Of a stretch of DNA of 64,000 bases, positions 57,975 to 64,000 are shown one piece after another (position 1 is the stretch's first letter; each line of letters starts with the position of its first letter). The stretch is from Ectobius pallidus (taxonomy: Eukaryota; Arthropoda; Insecta; Blattodea; Ectobiidae): the NCBI GenBank assembly GCA_964059195.1, contig CAXKWD010000005.1, positions 42,733,825-42,797,824 of the forward strand, in the 5' to 3' direction. A program made the position numbers and the translations under genes. The notes beneath the pieces are model-generated. The model made no database searches and was not told the DNA's origin. It saw only the letters and a list, made by a program, of their open reading frames with translations.

Positions 57975-58522
57975 CCTGGACAAAGGAATGGATTTTAGAA
58001 TTAAGTGCAATATTCCTGTGCCATATATTCTTACCCAGCGTGCATAGTATTTGTTATAAATGTAAAAAAATATGATCCCATTTCGATCCCATAACAAAAC
58101 TTGTAGGACATGATGCTGAAATATGTATGTTTCTATGAGAATTGTTTCAAAATTTTCAAAATATAGGTTTTTGAAAAATTCAGTTTTCAAATTTTTTTTG
58201 GGTAACCTTGAAAATATTTTTTTTCGAAAGTAGTCGTGTGACGTATCAAATTAAAGCTCATAATATAAGCTACATTTTGATACTTTTCCCACTCATCTAT
58301 GTCAATTCCAGCTTGATTTATGCGTCATTTTGTGATTGCACTTATGCAGAAAATTTGGTTTTTTTCCATATTTCAGAAGGGTATAACTGGAAAACTACAA
58401 CACATAAAAATCTGATATTTTGTACTTCAACATATCTCAGGTGGTACTTCATGACAACCAAGTATGACTAAAATCGGAGGTGGTCACGTTTTTCCATTGG
58501 TTCACTTGACATGGAATGACCC
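57975..58522 (-). repeat. Right TIR of the Sola-like element
   Basis: Reverse complement of 54754-55305. Ends GGTTCACTTGACATGGAATGACCC. Confidence 0.9.
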
Positions 58523-58526
58523 GTAT

Positions 58527-59129
58527 GTATGTTTCGTCTTCATACACATTTGATCGTCCTTGAGCCCTATATTGGCGAAGGAGTTTAAGGTATGTTTCTC
58601 GTTGGGAGCGGATGTCATGTTTTTCAATCAGAACTCCCCTATTAGATTGAGTTTTTTTCCATCATTTAGTTCCTTGACTATCTTCCTCAGAATAGTTGCA
58701 CCGCCTTAAAATTCTATGCTGTCTTGTGATTTTAGCTTGATCAAAAGTCGTTTTATTGTCGGCACAGTCCCTTCCTGCGCATAGAAATTATGAATGGTCT
58801 GTCGTATAACACACTTGTCGAAGTTGTCTACGTCTGTTATTCTTTTAGGAAGATTGTGCTTTTTCCCCGGCGTGTCAAATGATGTTCCGGCCTCTTCATG
58901 TCTTTTTCGATCTTGCAAAATCCTAGATACTGTATTCACTGACACACCGGTAGCCTGAGACGTTCTTTTTTGTACTTATTTTATACTTTTGCGGCGGTAT
59001 GCAGGTGCACACAGTTCTTCTTGATAACAGCGTTGCTTCTTGTTTTAAAAATTCATGAACATTGGCAATCATTTCCCGACTCTGACTATGTAATGTCTTA
59101 CCACTCAGTTTAGAAATAATAGGAGGCAT
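58527..59129 (-). pseudogene. Mariner-type transposase, N-terminal half
   Basis: Starts MPPIISKLSGKTLHSQSREM and, after a frameshift, continues with an HTH segment (GVSVNTVSRILQDRKRHEEA-type), then PGKKHNLPKRITDVDNFDKC and TVPTIKRLL, and finally YEDETYIH, the first catalytic Asp motif, directly at the insertion point. It pairs with 54130-54749. The two halves together are about 400 codons, the usual transposase length. It is inactive through frameshifts and the 3.8-kb insertion. Confidence 0.75.
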
Positions 59130-59690
59130 ATTTAATTAGTTCTTACTCAATGACTGACACAGAAAACGTGGACTAAAGTTTCAAACTGACAACACGACTC
59201 ACGTCTTACTGTGGTATGATTCCAGAAGGAACTGTACTTGGCCACTTAGTGCAGTGTGTCATATATATGTTCTGTTTACAGTACTTCCCCGTCGGATCAC
59301 ACACTGGGTGCGTTGTTGAAGGACATACCCCAAGATTGCCTGCACTACTTATGCCTCTAGGGTTCAGACAATAAAATACTAATTGATATAAGTGATAAAC
59401 ACTGATAGCCAATATGTGGTGTGTATTCGCAGACATTTTAAATAGAGCTCCATATCAAATGCATATTTAGCCTGTACCGTCATTAAAAATGTATTCAATA
59501 TTAAAATATGTTTACGACACGAAAACTGACCATTTCCTGTCCAGAATAGTTAAAAAAGATGGGAACTTGAGAATCGATTAGACCTTTTTCTTTTTTCTTG
59601 TCATTCCTCATTCTTTCTTATTCCTTTTATTATCGGTATGCTAGACCATCGTTACATGATTTTCATTTCTAGTTATGAGACAATCTATTG
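59130..59690. other. Non-coding part of the outer mariner-type element
   Basis: Lies between the transposase start and the Kolobok insertion. No additional gene was recognised. Confidence 0.5.
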
Positions 59691-59929
59691 TTAAAGGGGA
59701 ACTGAACTAAAAAATTATATATATATATATATTTTATTTACAAATGAGTAAGAGCTCTGATTGTGTATTACTATGGCGAAAGTAAAAACTCGATCCAACT
59801 TACCATTTCCGAGTTGTAGCGCTCTATAGCAGCGCTCGTGACGTCACCTGGCTAGCTCGGGTCGGACAGAGAGCTTTACACATGGAACAGCCTCAACACA
59901 ACATAATATTAGTTTTATTGTTTCGCTCT

Positions 59930-60911
59930 TTATTGTTGAGTATCCATTGTTAGAGATGTGTGTTCATTAACATCATTGACAGTTTTCCTTACAAGATTTT
60001 GCCTCCACTCAAATGTTTTCTTGTCATAGTTTCTCGTATAAACCCAATCTCCACATGATTTAGAAAATTCCACCGAACTGTCCACGACTCTTTTTCCTTG
60101 ATGGAAGTTGTGGTCAAGAGCTGCTATCATTGACCGTAAATATATGCCTTCAAATGAAAAATGGGTTCTTTTTGGTACATATTTAAGACGTTCACTATGA
60201 TAGGATTCAAGACTTCCTGTGTGACAAAAATGATTGAGATGCATAATATCATTTAAAAATCTGGTATTCATAATTATGTTATAGGTCATGGTAGTCTTTC
60301 GAATGCTTACTGAGCCATTTAGTATTTTTAATTTTATCACCACTTAGCACATCGTGAGCACATGAATGGTATTTCTAATTACCTTCCTAACTATGAATGT
60401 TAGCAATGTGATTGAGAATTGAGGTAAATTTCTCCTTTAGCAGTATACTGTCATTCTCACATGTAGGCGATGCCAATCATAAATGAGTATAAATTGATTG
60501 TTTCCATTCATGAATGACGCAGAATTTTGGAAATTTGTTAATCTTTTTCATTAGAGATTTAGCAAGGTGCCATACATAAAATTCATGGTGTATGTGTGAA
60601 AATTTGTTTTTCATTAAAGCTCTAATGCCTGCGTGTCTGTCCGTTAGGAACAATTTAATAGGGAGTTTCTCATTCATTATGCTTATTATTTTATCACAAG
60701 CGGCTCTTTCAATGTCACCAGCTACAGTTCCTCTTTGTACAATTACAAAATCTAGTATTTTATTCTTTGCTAAATTCATAATGGAATACTTCAAATACTT
60801 GGCAGAGAAACCAGGCGAGTCATATTGTCCATCTCCACATAAACGTAAATTTAAATCACTCATAGCATCTACATGGTTAGCTTCTTTTTCTTTTAACCAT
60901 GTTTTGTGCAC
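59930..60911 (-). pseudogene. Kolobok transposase core and C-terminus, broken
   Basis: The - strand frames give LRLCGDGQYDSPGFSAKY (first catalytic Asp region) and KLFLTDRHAGIRALM (second Asp), followed by FYVWHLAKSLMKKI. Then comes HEWKQSIYTHL, a stop where Trp is expected, and a readable KEKFTSILNHIANIHS. A further frame holds HFCHTGSLESYHSERLKYVP, with the probable third acidic residue in SLESYH, then KRTHFSFEGIYLRSMIAALD. This order is that of Kolobok transposases. Stops and frame changes make it inactive unless unseen introns explain some of them. Confidence 0.75.
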
Positions 60912-61091
60912 GGAATTTCTTTACAAGCCTATAGAAGTATGATTCAGAAAAAAATAATAGCTTAATAGAATTTGAGAAAGCTGATAAGTAATTAAATGTT
61001 AATCTGCATAGGTAGATTCCTTAGGCTATGAACACATTACTTTTTAAACTGACCACTCGTATGTATGCCCATTCACACAATTAGTTTTTAT

Positions 61092-61322
61092 TCATAACAT
61101 TACTCCTCTCATTTCAACTTTATGTTCATTAACTGGAGCGCCACATGTTTGGCATGTACTGAACAATGTAAGAAGGGCACTTACACAGACAAACACAAAA
61201 GAATATTTTTCCGACAAGTTGATATTTTCTATGCTATCTTCTTCCCCTTCACTAGTGATTTCATCGGAGACGTAATCTTCATCCTTTTCATCCGAGGTGT
61301 CATGTTCATCAATGTAGTTCAT
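61092..61322 (-). pseudogene. Kolobok transposase middle segment (acidic linker and CxxC)
   Basis: An acidic stretch (DEHDTSDEKDEDYVSDEI) is followed by LFSTCQTCGAPVNEHKVE. The CxxC-containing motif commonly precedes the catalytic region in THAP-Kolobok proteins. It lies between the THAP frame and the core frame on the same strand. Confidence 0.55.
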
Positions 61323-61537
61323 ATAGACAGAATTAGCAGCTCTGTAAATTTATGTGCCTATCTCACACTGTATTTCTGCGTCAGTCTTCAATTCTACATG
61401 CATACATTCATAAACTTGTGTAGCTTCTCTTTCTTGTTTAGAATCAGTTATTGAATTATCAATTAATTCCTACACTTCCCTCTTTTTAAAGTAATTAGAC
61501 TTCCTTTTATTGGGAGAAGGAATTTCTTTACCTCCTA

Positions 61538-61840
61538 TTAAAAACTTTGAAGGTACCGCATTGTTTTTAGTCTAGGGCACCTGAATTTTTCATCCTTTAA
61601 TATTCTGATTATTAAAATATCCGATTCATTAAAATCATCTTCTTTAAAATGCTTTCCACATACTCTAGAATTTTTTGTTGGAACAAAATTTTTACGTTTC
61701 ATGTAAGAAACCCATTTGTTGTACAAACGTCTGTTCTTGTTTTTATAAGGGAATGCGTAGTAACCAACATTTCTATGGACACCAGAATTATTTGAACAAC
61801 CGTAAGCACTGCAGCAGGCATCTTCACTTACACTACACAA
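61538..61840 (-). pseudogene. THAP domain of the Kolobok transposase
   Basis: The frame contains a THAP zinc-dependent DNA-binding domain: CSAYGCSNNSG (C-x4-C), a FPYKNKN strand, the conserved Trp in YNKWVSYM and the C-x2-H pair in SRVCGKHFKEDDF, ending LKTMRYL. It would bind the element's ends. It begins just inside the right TIR and is followed by the rest of the transposase in other frames, so it is the N-terminus of a decayed gene or a first exon. Confidence 0.7.
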
Positions 61841-62090
61841 TAAACAATACTAGGGAATACAAGACCGGCACCTTTCACACAGTACCAGAGGACGGAGCAA
61901 GCCAAACTAAACCTGCTGACGGCGCGGTGCGTTAGCCGTGTGACGTCACAGCCTTGCAACACTATAATTTAAATTGCTCACAGAATGAGAATGAGCCAAC
62001 ATAAAAATAAACGGTTTTCGACTCTGCACTTAGCGAGAATCATATTTTATTTCAAGATAAAGTAAAAATTTTTGTTCAGTACCCCTTTAA

Positions 62091-62560
62091 GAATATTTAA
62101 TTGCATCACATAGCAGAATATAAAGGCAGAGAGGGTCGCAATCTATATTAAATTTAAGAATTATCATGTGTTAAATTACGTAGCCTATTAAATTGGCAAC
62201 ACTATTGTCATGATTTTTACTCGAGGCCATCAGTCTAACTTGGCTATATAGAAATCACAGAATTTATATTTTGATCTCAGATGCAATAGAAGGCTACACA
62301 CAGTAAAGTAAATTAAATAGGCCTAAAATAACTAAATAAATTAAACAGGGAAGTGATCTTTAAATATAAAGGTGCACTAAAGATACAATTTAACAAAAGT
62401 ATAAAACTAACACAATGTACTGTAATTATCATTGAGTTACTGCGTAATGTTAGTTTATTTGTATTTGTGATGTACCTTATTTTTAAATGGCCCATAACAT
62501 CTTCTCGATGCTCAGCAAAGTTAATATTAATTTAAAAATTAAAGAATATCCAATCGTCAC
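62091..62560. other. Non-coding part of the outer element
   Basis: AT-rich sequence between the Kolobok insertion and the right terminal repeat. No gene was seen. Confidence 0.5.
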
Positions 62561-62564
62561 ACTA

Positions 62565-62924
62565 ATATAAATATTCATACATTGTTAACATATTACTGCA
62601 AGTAGGGTACAAAGTAATATTGCCTATGTCGGAAATATCTCACAATATTTGTCAGTTAATCCTTTTTGTATTACTTAGAGCCTATATGCTGTAATTTTTC
62701 TTTTGTCTTATTGACACATAAACATTCTAGGAGGGCCCAGTAAACAAGGCAGTAGGTATAGTATAATATAAAAAATTACGAACATATTTTTCGGTGTGGA
62801 TGGAAAGCCATTTAAAAGCATGGTACCAGCAGAGGACAACTGGAAAAACAAGTGAAGAAAGGCTAGCGCATACTGGCTAGTACACCCATGCTATCTGTCG
62901 GAGAAGTTTGGCAGGCTACATCCC
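62565..62924 (-). repeat. Right terminal inverted repeat of the outer element
   Basis: Mirrors 52727-53025 and beyond: GCCATTTAAAAGCATGGTACCAGCAG, GACAACTGGAAAAACAAGTGA and GGCTACATCCC. Immediately followed by TA at 62925-62926. Confidence 0.65.
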
Positions 62925-62926
62925 TA

Positions 62927-63884
62927 TGGGAAGGTAATCAAAAAATGCATTTGGTTGTGACTGTAACAACCAAATTTACAGACAGATAAATTGCCAAATG
63001 TCGAGTTAAAACAGGACCTCGCTTAGCTTGGTCAATTATTATCATTACCATTATCAATAATTTATTTGCAAATTCAGTTCTTAAGAAAATGTTGGTGTGA
63101 ATTTAAATTAATTAATTATAATCAATTATCATGGAACAAAATATTAACTGTTTCAATATGAATGTAGCCTATCTCAGATAAAAAAAAATACTTCTGAAAT
63201 TCAGCTATATTAAGAAGAGCAGGGAAAAGTGTTCCAAATGTATTTTGAAAGTTACATAAACAAAAAATTTGTGTTATGAAATATAAAATCTTAGTCATGG
63301 GAAAAAAGTTATGTATGTGTCACCGGCAACCAATACTTCATTACACTTAGCCTATTTTGGGCAAAAAATTCTGAGTATGATCTGACAGAACAGTAGCGTC
63401 AAAAAGAGAAACAAGAAGAATAAAAAGTTATTCACTGCATACAGTAGGTCTTCTAATAATAACTAAACATGGCAATATGTACTTTTTAAACAGTTTGTGT
63501 CTTGAATAAATCCATGGGCAGCATATGGATGTTGAAACAGAGTTGCAATACCATTGTGTTTGTTCAACAAAATCAGAGGTAAGTTCCCTGAGCAAAGTGG
63601 ATTATGAAAATGTCGTTAATGCCAAATTGGAAAAAAATGGAACAGCACATTGGGTCATGACTGTATAACAAACAAATTTACAAACAGGTGATATGCTGAA
63701 AGATTATTATTTTTACAGATCTTAACAGATCTGGTATAGAAACGCTTATTGTAGGAATGTACAGGAAGTCCAGTAAAAAGCAAATACCTGTGCAGTACCG
63801 AGCACATAAAGGCATGCTTCAAGCTTTATACACAAGTATCTCTGCAAGCCACTGTTCTTATAATTAATTCTCCAACAAATAATA
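62927..63884. other. ttk intron sequence, no gene seen
   Basis: AT-rich sequence without recognised repeats. No zinc-finger exon on the + strand. Confidence 0.5.
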
Positions 63885-63885
63885 T

Positions 63886-64000
63886 TGGCCGCTGACGTGG
63901 CTTGTGGTTAGCATCGCTGACTACAGATCTGTCGGCCCGGGTTTGATCCCCGGTACCTCCTCAGATTTTTCTGCGGTAGGGAGGTCTGGTAGAGATGCAC
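63886..64000 (+). mobile_element. tRNA-like SINE head, cut by the window end
   Basis: GTGGCTTGTGGTTAGCATCG (A-box region) and CGGGTTTGATCCCCGG (B box) are spaced as in tRNA-derived SINEs. The body continues past 64000. Confidence 0.6.

Larger units (their letters stand above)
54750..58526 (-). mobile_element. Sola-like DNA transposon with intact transposase
   Basis: The element is 54754-58522 (3769 bp). Inverted repeats of about 545 bp begin GGGTCATTCCATGTCAAGTG. GTAT is duplicated at 54750-54753 and 58523-58526. The 824-codon frame fills the space between the repeats. A 4-bp duplication is characteristic of the Sola superfamily, and the DDE-type protein resembles the Sola2 type as far as I can judge. 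The element interrupts a mariner transposase. The assignment to Sola is inference; element status is firm. Confidence 0.85.
59691..62090 (-). mobile_element. Kolobok DNA transposon with TTAA duplication
   Basis: The element is 59695-62086 (2392 bp). Ends AGGGGAACTGAAC and GTTCAGTACCCCT are inverted repeats. TTAA lies at 59691-59694 and 62087-62090, the exact target preference of Kolobok. Subterminal GTGACGTCAC motifs occur at both sides (59837 and 61940). It encodes a THAP-domain transposase broken by frameshifts and stops. Confidence 0.85.
52725..62926 (-). mobile_element. Tc1/mariner-type element with long terminal inverted repeats, enlarged by three insertions
   Basis: The element is 52727-62924. 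Both ends read TA|GGGATGTAGC inward, giving the TA duplication of this superfamily. The inverted repeat continues at roughly 75-80% identity for about 300 bp or more: CCAGTTGT...CTGCTGGTACCATGCTTTTAAATGGC, AGAATATATTTACGTG and ATTAGCTGACAA on the left are mirrored at 62650-62860. It carries a broken transposase on the - strand. Subtracting a hAT-like MITE (about 0.33 kb), the Sola-like element (3.77 kb) and the Kolobok element (2.39 kb) leaves about 3.7 kb. Confidence 0.7.

Overview
The window is AT-rich, intron- and repeat-rich animal DNA. It comes from an insect with a large genome, probably a hemimetabolous one such as a cockroach or termite relative; that placement is an impression from repeat style, not a proof. 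Only one host gene is convincing: the 5' coding exon of the BTB transcription factor tramtrack (ttk) on the + strand at about 48.2-49.2 kb. Its zinc-finger exons are not in the window, so the 14.8 kb downstream of the exon is read here as intron. No canonical tRNA, rRNA, snRNA gene or CRISPR array was seen.

Nearly everything else that can be recognised is mobile DNA. 0-17 kb: unassigned AT-rich sequence with a degraded hAT element (4.6-5.9 kb), dispersed repeats, a fold-back repeat, mariner remnants and two related tRNA-derived SINEs. 17.3-26.8 kb: a complete Ty3/gypsy-type LTR retrotransposon on the - strand. It has one open 1407-codon gag-pol frame, LTRs of 694 bp that look identical, and a CCCC target duplication, so it is a very recent insertion. 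26.8-47.8 kb: small DNA transposons (several hAT-type with 8-bp duplications, one with a second element nested in it, and Harbinger-like and pogo/Tigger-like remnants), at least four tRNA-derived SINEs, a tandem array of about 150-bp units, a fragment of a non-LTR retrotransposon and a clean 84-nt hairpin.

48-64 kb: the ttk exon, then its downstream intron. The intron holds (i) a tandem satellite whose units carry copies of the metazoan histone mRNA 3' stem-loop, in the same sense as ttk, and (ii) a transposon stack. The stack's outer layer is a Tc1/mariner-type element with long inverted repeats and TA at both ends (52.7-62.9 kb). Three other elements are inserted in it: a hAT-like MITE inside its left terminal repeat, a Sola-like element with an intact 824-codon transposase that splits the mariner transposase at its first catalytic motif, and a decayed Kolobok element with a TTAA duplication and a THAP-domain transposase.

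All family names rest on motifs, terminal repeats and target duplications read by eye. No database search was possible.
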